Counted from the first letter of the stretch, positions 7,865-14,994 are shown. The stretch: 14,994 nucleotides of DNA from Planctomycetota bacterium (GCA_021798635.1 JAJZGH010000110.1:1-14994), one strand, 5' to 3'. Made by a program: numbers and translations. The notes: a model not told the origin generated them from the sequence alone.

Positions 7865-7897
7865 CCAGTTGGTCGGGAAATATTCCCGGCTAACTGG
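7865..7897 (+). promoter_or_regulatory. 15-bp stem-loop in the leader of the vWA gene
   Basis: The left arm starts CCAGTT (7865-7870) and ends CGGGAA; the right arm begins TTCCCG and ends AACTGG (7892-7897). All 15 positions pair as RNA, two of them as G-U, around ATA. The G-U pairs fit an RNA role but do not prove one. A GGAGG overlaps the base of the right arm (7896-7900) with no start codon at a usual distance. A second hairpin, TTTCCGCC/GGTGGAAA, follows at 7911-7930. Confidence 0.5.
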
Positions 7898-7977
7898 AGG
7901 AATTAGAAGATTTCCGCCTTGGGGTGGAAAGTGGTTAGTATTTTACCAGCGCAGCAATAGCAAAGGGAAAACAACGT

Positions 7978-9057
7978 ATGGCGCGTGCACCAAAATTCGG
8001 ACGCACCTTTGCCCGTCGCCCGGGGTTTTCCTTTCGTTCACGCACACGATTCAAGCTGCCCAAAAGACCGGCACCGCGGATTTCCAAAACACCCGGCACC
8101 GCAACTCGGATGATGGGCAGTGGAACCTGGCTTAGTGTGGTGCTCTCGGTTCTGGTGCATGTGCTGCTATTGTTTACTTTTGTCCTGGCGATTCGCCTGT
8201 TGATCAAAGTTCCACCGCCGCCGCCCCTGCCACTAATTGTTCCGCAATCTTTTCTATCCGGCAACCAACTTTCACATCCGGATAAGGTGACGGCGGCACC
8301 TACGCGGGCATCCGCCCTTAAGCGCTTTCTTTCCACGCGTAACGCCAGCAATTCCGTCTCACCGACAGCGCTTAACGCCATGCTTAATGGCACTGCGGCC
8401 AATGAACATCTCTTTGCTATAAGTCTTGGACAAGGCGGTGAACTTGCTTCCAATAACGGCTCCATGGGAGCCATGGGCGTGCCGGGAAAAACCATCGGCG
8501 GCATGCCGGCGGTATCTTTCTTCGGCGTGCAAACCCGGGCCAAGCGCGTGGTTTTCCTGGTGGATCACGGCGGGCGAATGGTCGGGCATCTTTATTTGCT
8601 CAGGCGGGAAGTGCAGCGATCCATCCGACATTTACTGCCCTTCCAGAGATTTGCGGTAATTAAAATTTCCGCCAAGTACAAAATTTTAGGCCCCGACAAA
8701 CTCCTGCGGGCTTCGCCGGCCAACCGCGCTCTGGTGCTGCCGCAGGTTCATAACATCATTGCGGAAAATAAAGACATGGGAGAGTTACAGCCATTTCTCC
8801 GACCCTTTAAAGCCGCTTGGGCGATGCATCCGCAGGTCATATTTTTTCTTACCGATGGCTATGTAGACCCGCGATTAATTACGGATATTGGCGATTTGAA
8901 CAGCCAATATCCCATACGTGTATATACGTTTACGTTTATGGGTGATAATAAAAGGCATCAGGAAAACCTGCGAAAGATCGCCGCCGAAACCGGCGGAAAA
9001 TTCTTATATTTATCCAAGCGCATCCTGGAACGCGAGCGTTCATCCGCTACGCCATAA
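7978..9057 (+). CDS. Membrane-anchored von Willebrand factor A domain protein with altered MIDAS
   Basis: A 359-residue protein of unknown role. Residues 1-46 are very basic (many Arg/Lys). Residues 51-76 form one hydrophobic membrane segment, followed by a proline run (79-86) as in TonB-like proteins. Residues 90-180 look like a linker rich in Ser, Ala, Asn and Gly. A vWA domain fills about 188-350: VVFLVDHGG opens its first strand and IFFLTDG (289-294) its metal-site strand. The basic N-terminus should be cytoplasmic and the vWA domain extracytoplasmic. The MIDAS DxSxS motif reads D196-H-G-G-R200, so both serines are missing while Asp196 and Thr292-Asp293 remain. Start: ATG at 7978 with AGGGA nine bases upstream. 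It ends 7 bp from the convergent scpB stop. Confidence 0.82.
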   Translation: MARAPKFGRTFARRPGFSFRSRTRFKLPKRPAPRISKTPGTATRMMGSGTWLSVVLSVLVHVLLLFTFVLAIRLLIKVPPPPPLPLIVPQSFLSGNQLSHPDKVTAAPTRASALKRFLSTRNASNSVSPTALNAMLNGTAANEHLFAISLGQGGELASNNGSMGAMGVPGKTIGGMPAVSFFGVQTRAKRVVFLVDHGGRMVGHLYLLRREVQRSIRHLLPFQRFAVIKISAKYKILGPDKLLRASPANRALVLPQVHNIIAENKDMGELQPFLRPFKAAWAMHPQVIFFLTDGYVDPRLITDIGDLNSQYPIRVYTFTFMGDNKRHQENLRKIAAETGGKFLYLSKRILERERSSATP

Positions 9058-9064
9058 AAGGGTA

Positions 9065-9793
9065 TCAGGCAGGTTCTTTGAGTTGATCGGATTTGGGTAA
9101 ATCTTTCAGGCTGGATAACCCAAATACTTCCAGAAAATGTTTGGATGTACCATAGAGCATGGGCCTTCCGACATCCTCCGCCCGGCCCACAATTTTGACC
9201 AGATTGTATTCCATGAGCGTGCGGATCACTTCGCCACAGGCCACGCCACGAATGGCTTCAACATCCACGCGTAAGATCGGCTGCTTGTAGGCGATGATGG
9301 CCAGTGTTTCCAAGGCGGCGGGAGTCAGGCGGCCTTCGTCACGCTTGCGCATTAAGCGTTGAATGTACTGGGCGTACTGCGGCAACGTCAATATCTGGTA
9401 GCCGCCGGCCCGCTCTTCAATTCTGAACGCCGCTTCACGTTGATTGTAAAGCTCATTTAATTCTTCAACTGCCGCTTTGATCGTCCGCGCGGAATCCAAA
9501 CCCAGCGTCTGGGCGATTTTAGCGGCGGATAACGGCACATCACTGGCAAACAGCAGAGCCTCGAGCACTTGTCGCAACGGCATGGGTTCTGTAGAGGATG
9601 GTTCCTCAAGCGATACGCCATCATTTACGACAGGCTCCGCCGTCGCGCTTTCGCCTTCGGCCGATACCTGTTCCATAGAAGCCGACGGATTATCTTCCGC
9701 GGACGGCATGGCGGTTGCCTCCGAAGACGTCGGTTCTGCCGGCTGGTCCAGCGGTTCTTGTGAAGCGAATGTTGGGTCAGCAACTGTATTCAT
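9065..9793 (-). CDS. scpB: Segregation and condensation protein B
   Basis: ScpB forms, with ScpA and SMC, the bacterial condensin that compacts and segregates chromosomes. It has tandem winged-helix domains. From about residue 72 the ScpB fold is clear: PLRQVLEALLFASDVPLS, then LTPAALETLAIIAYKQPI and RVDVEAIRG, the most conserved family block. The first roughly 70 residues are an extension rich in Glu, Ser, Pro and Ala with no Lys or Arg, probably disordered. The ATG at 9793 is used here; it lacks a ribosome site. An in-frame ATG at 9709 has GGAGG eight bases upstream and would shorten the product from 242 to 214 residues; similar composition on both sides leaves the choice open. The usual partner scpA is not adjacent. 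The upstream gene on the strand is a sugar regulator, 251 bp away. Confidence 0.92.
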   Translation of the reverse strand: MNTVADPTFASQEPLDQPAEPTSSEATAMPSAEDNPSASMEQVSAEGESATAEPVVNDGVSLEEPSSTEPMPLRQVLEALLFASDVPLSAAKIAQTLGLDSARTIKAAVEELNELYNQREAAFRIEERAGGYQILTLPQYAQYIQRLMRKRDEGRLTPAALETLAIIAYKQPILRVDVEAIRGVACGEVIRTLMEYNLVKIVGRAEDVGRPMLYGTSKHFLEVFGLSSLKDLPKSDQLKEPA

Positions 9794-10044
9794 GCCCAAG
9801 AATTTACATCCGGCGGCACGCCGAGTAAAGCGCGGGACCGATTTACATCACAGTTGTGCCATCGGGCGCCTCGTTATCAAACCGTTGCCGAAAAAGTTTG
9901 GAACCGCTCCAAGACTTCCATCAGCGTGGCAGAAGAATTCTAGGCGCGCGGTATTTGAATAGTCGGAAGTTTCCAAGAGGCCTGTGGGCATGGGGTGGAG
10001 CAAAGCTTAATCAACGGGTTTACATAGGCCGGGCCAGGGAGATT

Positions 10045-11220
10045 CTATTTATTATCTTCAGGCTCGGTCGCAGCCACCCCGCGCTGGTGCCATGCGGAAG
10101 GCGTTAAGCCGGTAAGTTTACGGAAAACACGATGAAAGTGTTGATAATCACGGAATCCACTGGCTTGGGCAATACGCGACAGTCCGTCATGCCCCCGCCG
10201 CATAAGTTGCGCGGCATGCGCGACGCGCACGCTGGACAAATGCTCGTGCATGGTGTGATGAAGTTGTATTTGAAAATAATTCTGCAGTGACTGCCGCGAA
10301 AGGCCGACATGCCGCACCAGTTCGGAAATTTTCATTGGCCGGTGAAAGTTATCGCGGATATATCGCACGGCCTTGGCCAACCGCGGGTCCAGGCGGTGGG
10401 CTACATCGGTGGAAGCGCGGGCAATGACGCCGGCATTGGGGATCACCTGATTGCCAATCGGTGGTTTAATGCCCGACATCATGGAATTCAAGGTTTCGGC
10501 CGCCTGCTGCCCCCAATATTCCAAATTAAGGTCAATACTGGATAACTGCACCGGGGCATGCAGGCACACCGTCGGAAAATTATCCACACCGACCACGGCA
10601 ACATCATCGGGGACCGTTAAACCCATTTCCAGGCACATTCCGATGACTTCCACGGCCGCCTCATCATTACCTGCCATCAGGCCCATGGGCACTGCCGCAG
10701 CGAGGAGTTTGCGTTTCAAGTCCTTGATGGCGACGGCTTTGGCATGAATTCCCGCCGCCATCGCCGCCCGGCGCAGGCCCGCAAACCTCGCGCGCTCGGA
10801 TTTACTGCGGCGGGAGCGCATTTGAACAAATGCGATGCGTTCAAGCCCACAGGCCAGCAAATGCTCACCGGCCGCCTGCCCCACTGCCGCATCATCGCAG
10901 CAGACCGTGCAGGCACCGGGCACAGGCCGGTGCTGGTCCAAATTTACAATAGGACAATGGATCGCCCGGGCCATGCGTTGCAACGTTGTGTCGCGCCCAC
11001 TGAATACGATCACGCCGTCATACTTGCGCCGGATGGGCAGACGGTTAGCAAAACGCACGCGTGTGTCCAAAATCCATCCGTGCGCAGTGCCGTGCCGCGC
11101 TATGCCCCGCAGCAGCCGCTCGTCCCACCACCACAGGGCCAATAATACATGCTTTGCCCGCACAGCACCGGCGGGAGACTTTCGTAAAGCGGGGGAAATG
11201 GATTTCAAACCGGTATTCAT
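10045..11220 (-). CDS. XylR-type transcriptional regulator: LacI-like sugar-binding domain plus AraC helix-turn-helix
   Basis: A 391-residue DNA-binding sensor. Residues about 23-280 form a LacI/periplasmic-binding-type sensor domain: KHVLLALWWWDERLLRGI at the start, GNDEAAVEVIG and VPDDVAVVGVDN in the second lobe. Residues about 286-385 are an AraC-type double helix-turn-helix with KISELVRHVGLSRQSLQNYF and IAQASGFRDYQHFHRVFRK. This order matches E. coli XylR, which activates sugar genes when the sensor binds its sugar. It is divergent from the ROK kinase-isomerase pair, 97 bp apart, so those are its probable targets; mannose or a related sugar is the inferred ligand. Start: ATG at 11220, with no ribosome site; an in-frame TTG at 11265 is the alternative. 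One ATAGCGAT repeat overlaps the start codon, suggesting autoregulation. Confidence 0.9.
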   Translation of the reverse strand: MNTGLKSISPALRKSPAGAVRAKHVLLALWWWDERLLRGIARHGTAHGWILDTRVRFANRLPIRRKYDGVIVFSGRDTTLQRMARAIHCPIVNLDQHRPVPGACTVCCDDAAVGQAAGEHLLACGLERIAFVQMRSRRSKSERARFAGLRRAAMAAGIHAKAVAIKDLKRKLLAAAVPMGLMAGNDEAAVEVIGMCLEMGLTVPDDVAVVGVDNFPTVCLHAPVQLSSIDLNLEYWGQQAAETLNSMMSGIKPPIGNQVIPNAGVIARASTDVAHRLDPRLAKAVRYIRDNFHRPMKISELVRHVGLSRQSLQNYFQIQLHHTMHEHLSSVRVAHAAQLMRRGHDGLSRIAQASGFRDYQHFHRVFRKLTGLTPSAWHQRGVAATEPEDNK

Positions 11221-11272
11221 AGCGATAATGATACATAGTAATGGCGAAAACGCTATAGATTGCAATAGCGAT
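11219..11272. promoter_or_regulatory. ATAGCG repeat cluster, candidate operator of the XylR-type regulator
   Basis: The 97-bp divergent region carries ATAGCGAT twice in the same direction (11219-11226 and 11265-11272) and once inverted as CGCTAT (11251-11256; on the minus strand it reads ATAGCGTT). The inverted copy and the second direct copy form a dyad with an 8-bp spacer. AraC-type regulators commonly bind paired direct half-sites and LacI-like ones bind dyads, so both geometries suit the fused regulator. The first copy covers the regulator start codon. Confidence 0.45.
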
Positions 11273-11317
11273 TTCCCGTATCGTGGACGCTTGATTCACG
11301 GTAAGGAGTTCCTGCTT

Positions 11318-12268
11318 ATGGCGGTATGGGCGGCGGATGTCGGTGGCACGAATATCAAACTGGCGATTGTGGATCGCGGCAGAATTCTGCGAATGCGCGA
11401 AATCGCGGCAAACCCGGCCGCGGGCCTGCGCCGCGCCATGGATCGTATCGCCCCCGTCTGGCTGGAACTCTGTGAGCAAACCGGCATTGCGGAATCTGCC
11501 ATTACCGCGATCGGCCTTGCGATTCCGGCGATTGTGGCTCCGGAATCCGGCAAAATCTGGGCGGTGCCGGGCGGCAAGTTTGCCGACGCTCCGAAATTCA
11601 AACTTGCCGCATGGATTGATAAACAATTCCGCAAACCGGCGTACTGGTGCAACGACGCCCATGCGGCACTGGCGGGTGAAATTAAGTACGGTGTGGCACG
11701 CGGGGTCAAAAATGTGGGCATGATCACACTGGGCACCGGAGTGGGAACTGCGGTGGTCATGCAGGGCAACGCTCTTACCGGCACCCATGGACTGGCGGGA
11801 AACGCGGGCGGCCATAACACCATTGATGTGGGCGGCGCACGGTGTCGATGTGGGAATATCGGATGTGTTGAAACGCACGCCTCTTCATGGGTTCTACCGG
11901 CACAAGCGGCCGATTCCCCTTTATTTTCCCAAAGCGCCTTGGCTGCGGAAGCCACCATTACCTATGAGGCCGTTTTTCGTCTGGCCGGGAAGGGGGACTT
12001 ACTGGCCCGGCAGCTTAGAGCACACGCGCTTAAAATATGGGCCATCACAGCCACCACGTTAATACATAACTACGACCCGGAGCTGTTGGTCATCGGCGGC
12101 AAGATCGCGCAACGCGCCGATGTCATCGTGCCATATATGCATAAGTTTATTCGTGCCCACTGCTGGGCAAAATGGAATGTACCTGTTCGCCCCGCGGCTC
12201 TGGGCAACGAGGCGGGAATCAAAGGTATTGCTTATCTGGCCGCAAAGGATGCTAAACGGAGCCGCTGA
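11318..12268 (+). CDS. ROK-family sugar kinase, probably mannokinase
   Basis: Phosphorylates a hexose with ATP in the cytoplasm. The 316 residues match the ROK family. The phosphate-binding loop DVGGTNIK lies at residues 7-14. The catalytic base is Asp113 in CNDAHAAL. The glycine-rich ITLGTGVGTAVV follows. The ROK zinc site is complete: His166 (GGHNTI) with Cys176, Cys178 and Cys183 in CRCGNIGCVE. ROK members include glucokinase, fructokinase, mannokinase and NAG kinase, and sequence alone does not choose. Mannose is inferred because the next gene is a phosphomannose isomerase and a GH125 mannosidase is close by. Start: ATG at 11318 with AAGGAG nine bases upstream; the open frame extends to 10835, but that part is antisense to the regulator. 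The stop overlaps the next ATG as TGATG. Confidence 0.9.
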   Translation: MAVWAADVGGTNIKLAIVDRGRILRMREIAANPAAGLRRAMDRIAPVWLELCEQTGIAESAITAIGLAIPAIVAPESGKIWAVPGGKFADAPKFKLAAWIDKQFRKPAYWCNDAHAALAGEIKYGVARGVKNVGMITLGTGVGTAVVMQGNALTGTHGLAGNAGGHNTIDVGGARCRCGNIGCVETHASSWVLPAQAADSPLFSQSALAAEATITYEAVFRLAGKGDLLARQLRAHALKIWAITATTLIHNYDPELLVIGGKIAQRADVIVPYMHKFIRAHCWAKWNVPVRPAALGNEAGIKGIAYLAAKDAKRSR

Positions 12269-14028
12269 TGGACCCTATCGGTAATTATAATAAACATCCC
12301 GTTGTCAGCGTGACTTGTGGCGACAACTGCGCCTGGGCCGGATGGCAATCTATAGGTAGACGCTTGCGTGAGGTTTTGCGGAAAAAACCCCGATCTTCTG
12401 GCTTAATTGCCGTCGATTGCTATACCGGTGTTCTGGACGACGAAGTCCTGGCGCAGTTGCGTGAGGCTATCAAGCCGGATTTGGTGATACATACCCAGTC
12501 GTTGATGAAGTCTACTTCTGAGATAGCATCCGTGATAGCGCCGTTTCTTGGTACGGATCCGGTTTTCGGCCGCATGACCTATCTGGAAATGCAGGATTAT
12601 TTCGATACTGAAAAACTTCAGGCGGCCCAAAGTCAGGTCAGGTCCGGGCAAGATCGGATGGTACTCATTTACGGACCTGGCGCGGCACTGGTTGCTGCGT
12701 CCCCGGATATTCTTATTTACGCGGACTTGGCACGCTGGGAGATTCAGCGGCGTTTCCGTCAGCAGGCCATCAGTAATTTGGGCTGCAACAACATTGGGCA
12801 AGCGTGGGCGGCACAGTACAAGCAGGGATATTTTGTGGACTGGCGCGTGTGTGACAGGCACAAATTCCGCGTGTTTGATACCGTGGATTTTTTTCTTGAT
12901 ACCAATACCCCGCATTCGCCTAAACTCGTGCGGGGCGATGCGCTTCGCCTGGCCATGCGCCAAGTGGCGCAACAGCCCTTCCGGGTTGTGCCATTTTTTG
13001 ATCCCGCACCTTGGGGCGGCCAATGGATGAAAGATAAATTTAGCCTGGATCGCGATGAACCCAACTACGGGTGGGGCTTTGACTGTGTGCCGGAAGAAAA
13101 CTCTCTCAACCTGCAATTCGGCAATATCCTTACAGAATTTCCCGCTATCAATGTGGTATATCGCCAACCCCGTGAATTGCTGGGCGAGAGCGTATACGCC
13201 CGCTTCGGCCCGGAATTTCCCATCCGCTTTGACCTGCTGGATACCATGGGCGGTGGAAATTTGAGCTTTCAGGTGCATCCCTTGACCGGCTATATCCAGA
13301 AGCACTTTGGAATGCACTACACGCAGGATGAAAGCTATTACATGCTGGATGCCGCCCCGGATGCCTGTGTGTATCTCGGGCTGCGCAACGGTGTGAACGC
13401 CGCGGAAATGGTGGCCGATCTTTATAAAGCGCAACAAGGCACAGCCCCGTTTCCAACGGATCTGTATGCCAATCGCTGGCCCGCGCAACGCCATGACCAC
13501 TTTCTGATTCCGGCCGGAACGTGCCACTGCTCCGGAGCGGGAGGGCTGGTTCTGGAAATTAGCGCAACGCCTTATATATTTACATTCAAGCTCTGGGATT
13601 GGAGTCGCAAGGGTCTGGATGGCGTGCCGCGGCCGGTCCATTTAGACCATGGCCTGGCCAATCTGCAATGGGATCGCAGGCGCGAATGGACGCAGCGACA
13701 TTTGATTAACCATGTGACCGCCCTGGGGTCCGGGCCGGGCTGGCGCGAAGAGCGAACCGGCCTGCATGAAATGGAGTTCATTGAAACCCGCCGCCACTGG
13801 TTCACCCGTGAGGTCCCCCATCACACCGGCGGCGGAGTAAATGTATTGAATCTGGTTCAGGGAGATGCCATAACGGTGGAAAGCCCCACCGGAGCTTTTG
13901 ACCCGGTGGTTATCCACTATGCCGAAACATTTATTGTGCCGGCTGCGGTGGCTGCGTATACCATTCGTCCGCTTACACCCGGCGGAGATCAAACATACGC
14001 CACGATCAGAGCTTTCGTGCGACCGTAG
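12268..14028 (+). CDS. Class I mannose-6-phosphate isomerase with extra N-terminal kinase-like domain
   Basis: Interconverts mannose-6-phosphate and fructose-6-phosphate. The 586 residues are well above the 300-450 usual for type I isomerases. The catalytic cupin half is intact. Zinc ligands are recognisable as Gln335 and His337 (LSFQVHP), Glu355 (QDESYYMLDA) and His420 (IPAGTCHCSGAG, then LVLEIS). Residues 1 to about 215 are extra. They include a segment like uridine-kinase strands (GLIAVDCYTGVLDD; ILIYADLARWEIQRRFR), but no GxxxxGK[ST] P-loop, so if the fold is right this half has probably lost ATP chemistry. Similar long isomerases exist in other phyla, as far as I recall. Start: ATG at 12268 inside the ROK stop (TGATG), with CGGAG six bases upstream, strongly suggesting coupled translation with the kinase. 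Confidence 0.88.
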   Translation: MDPIGNYNKHPVVSVTCGDNCAWAGWQSIGRRLREVLRKKPRSSGLIAVDCYTGVLDDEVLAQLREAIKPDLVIHTQSLMKSTSEIASVIAPFLGTDPVFGRMTYLEMQDYFDTEKLQAAQSQVRSGQDRMVLIYGPGAALVAASPDILIYADLARWEIQRRFRQQAISNLGCNNIGQAWAAQYKQGYFVDWRVCDRHKFRVFDTVDFFLDTNTPHSPKLVRGDALRLAMRQVAQQPFRVVPFFDPAPWGGQWMKDKFSLDRDEPNYGWGFDCVPEENSLNLQFGNILTEFPAINVVYRQPRELLGESVYARFGPEFPIRFDLLDTMGGGNLSFQVHPLTGYIQKHFGMHYTQDESYYMLDAAPDACVYLGLRNGVNAAEMVADLYKAQQGTAPFPTDLYANRWPAQRHDHFLIPAGTCHCSGAGGLVLEISATPYIFTFKLWDWSRKGLDGVPRPVHLDHGLANLQWDRRREWTQRHLINHVTALGSGPGWREERTGLHEMEFIETRRHWFTREVPHHTGGGVNVLNLVQGDAITVESPTGAFDPVVIHYAETFIVPAAVAAYTIRPLTPGGDQTYATIRAFVRP

Positions 14029-14043
14029 GCAAATTTGTCGGTG

Positions 14044-14078
14044 CGTAGCGCCAAGTTGCTGTAGCAAGACGCCCTACG
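14044..14078. repeat. Imperfect stem-loop between convergent isomerase and mannosidase genes
   Basis: CGTAG (14044-14048) pairs with CTACG (14074-14078), and inside it TTGC (14056-14059) pairs with GCAA (14064-14067) around TGTA, with an internal loop between the two stems. Lying 16 bases after the isomerase stop, it could help end transcription, but no T-run follows. The rest of 14029-14228 shows nothing else I can name. Confidence 0.25.
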
Positions 14079-14228
14079 ATCATGGGACCATCCGCAATAA
14101 CCACCCGACGCGATGCGAGAATTTGCCACGCGCCCCAGTTAGGGAAAAGAATCGCAGCGTTTTCTACATATGGCTACACAGTGGTCAGAGAGTGTCGGGG
14201 AAGGTCGGGTGCATGATCCATTTTCCTA

Positions 14229-14994
14229 TCATAGTTTCTCCGCCAGAAGGTCTGGATAATTCTCTGCAGTCTGCACGACAAGTTCACCGAACATGGCGTT
14301 GGCCCATGCAAACCAGGGGCGTGTAAAGCGTGCGGGGTCGTTCTTGTGGAAGGACTCGTGAACGAAGCCGGTCCCGGCGCTGCCTAGTTTCAGCGAGCGT
14401 AGGGACCATGCGACCTCGCGCGCGTCGGTTGCGGTTAAGCCATACATGATCAGGCTAAGCGGCCAAACATTATCGCCGGATACATGAACGCTGCCAATGC
14501 TTTCAAATTTTCCCTTGACAAAATATGGATTTTCGGTGCTCCATATTAATTTCCTTGTCGCCTGGTAGGTGGGATCGTTTCGATCGCAGGCTCCAAGGTA
14601 AGGCAGCGATAATAATCCGGGCCACGCTGCGTCGTCCATAAAAACAGCGTTGCCGAATCCGTCAATCTCGTAGGCGAAAATATTTTGTCGTCGCGTTCCC
14701 AAATCTCTGGCAAGATTCGCCAGCATTTGCGAAAACTTCAGCGTTGATAGGAATTGCGCGGATTCACCATCCATAGCATGATAAACTTCTGATAGCTGCC
14801 GGAGGACCGCGGCCGCGAACATGTTATCCGGAATATGCAGCGGGTAAATCACGGCATCGTCGGAGGCCCGAAACATGGTGTAGATCAGCCCTACCGGGCG
14901 GGCCGGAAATCCGTAACCGCTGCGGGGCAACGTGTCCGTGGCACGAGTTGTGAACATTTGAAAATGGTACGGTCCCGGACCATCGAGCCGCTGC
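14229..14994 (-). CDS. GH125 exo-alpha-1,6-mannosidase, 5' end beyond window
   Basis: The C-terminal 254 residues of a glycoside hydrolase family 125 enzyme (old name DUF1237), inverting exo-alpha-mannosidases that remove alpha-1,6-linked mannose from mannans or N-glycans. The frame is open to the window edge and its first residues (RLDGPGPYHF) already match family sequence, so the ATG at 14957 is internal and the true start lies outside. Family motifs in order are FRASDDA, the IPDNMFA block, AYEIDGFGN, MDDAAWPGLLSLPYLG, NPYF, GTGFVHESF and RPWFAWANAMFGEL. The Asp pair at codons 14861-14856 and the Glu of HESF (14357-14355) are the likely catalytic acid and base positions. Whether a signal peptide exists cannot be seen. 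It converges on the isomerase gene, 200 bp apart. Confidence 0.92.
   Translation of the reverse strand, partial: QRLDGPGPYHFQMFTTRATDTLPRSGYGFPARPVGLIYTMFRASDDAVIYPLHIPDNMFAAAVLRQLSEVYHAMDGESAQFLSTLKFSQMLANLARDLGTRRQNIFAYEIDGFGNAVFMDDAAWPGLLSLPYLGACDRNDPTYQATRKLIWSTENPYFVKGKFESIGSVHVSGDNVWPLSLIMYGLTATDAREVAWSLRSLKLGSAGTGFVHESFHKNDPARFTRPWFAWANAMFGELVVQTAENYPDLLAEKL

Larger units (their letters stand above)
7445..7977. other. 533-bp intergenic region rich in inverted repeats
   Basis: No convincing gene lies between the divergent DUF2934 and vWA genes. The only notable plus-strand open frame (7673-7906) starts with TTG, has no ribosome site and resembles nothing I know. The region instead holds at least six strong inverted repeats at 7502-7516, 7623-7647, 7692-7709, 7717-7753, 7845-7862 and 7865-7897, plus 7911-7930 just before the vWA start. 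A TATAGT hexamer at 7838-7843 could be a -10 element, but no good -35 is seen. The density of repeats suggests a structured leader or a small RNA. I recognise no known riboswitch or housekeeping RNA. Confidence 0.6.

Noticed and set aside
7673..7906. Plus-strand open frame of 77 codons in the hairpin-rich gap
   Set aside because: TTG start, no ribosome site, no recognisable motif, and it crosses several hairpins.
10835..11317. N-terminal extension of the ROK kinase frame by 161 codons
   Set aside because: This part is antisense to the regulator and its translation is unlike any ROK protein; the ATG at 11318 has a good ribosome site and begins the ROK fold.
12403..13641. Minus-strand open frame of 412 codons
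   Set aside because: Long, but wholly antisense to the isomerase gene, whose zinc ligands and family motifs are intact; no recognisable domain in the antisense translation.

Overview
The window carries about twelve protein-coding genes and one tRNA on both strands, at roughly 50-55% GC, and looks like chromosomal DNA. The gene mix points to a Planctomycetota-type bacterium, probably of the Phycisphaerae: a membrane-anchored von Willebrand A protein with a TonB-like front end, a LacI-like/AraC fusion regulator, a 586-residue two-part mannose-6-phosphate isomerase, a GH125 mannosidase, DUF2934 and a WXXGXW-repeat lipoprotein. This placement is inference from gene content only; no rRNA or other marker is present.

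Layout. Positions 1-273 (minus): the start of a thiol peroxidase with a lipoprotein signal, cut by the window edge. Positions 521-3800 (plus): a cupin, a stand-alone cyclodeaminase-family protein, glycerol-3-phosphate dehydrogenase (gpsA) and a signal-less BtuF-like protein whose ATG overlaps the gpsA stop. A tRNA-Ile(GAU) follows at 3920-3993 and nearly touches the end of the convergent aconitase gene (4005-6758, minus). Upstream of aconitase on the same strand lie a small WXXGXW-repeat lipoprotein and a DUF2934 protein. Positions 7445-7977 hold no convincing gene but carry a run of strong inverted repeats leading to a vWA protein (7978-9057, plus), which converges on scpB (minus).

Positions 10045-14994 form a probable mannose/alpha-mannan module: a sugar-responsive regulator (minus), a divergent ROK kinase and phosphomannose isomerase overlapping as TGATG (plus), and a convergent GH125 alpha-mannosidase truncated by the window edge (minus). 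The proposed flow is mannosidase releasing mannose, ROK kinase making mannose-6-phosphate, isomerase making fructose-6-phosphate. Three copies of an ATAGCG half-site lie in the divergent control region. The kinase's specificity for mannose is inferred from its partners, not read from its sequence.

The most interesting unexplained items are the hairpin-rich stretch 7502-7930, the N-terminal half of the isomerase (resembling a nucleoside-kinase fold without a P-loop), the vWA domain with a damaged metal site, and the lipoprotein-type thiol peroxidase. I did not find a clear defence system, mobile element or CRISPR array.
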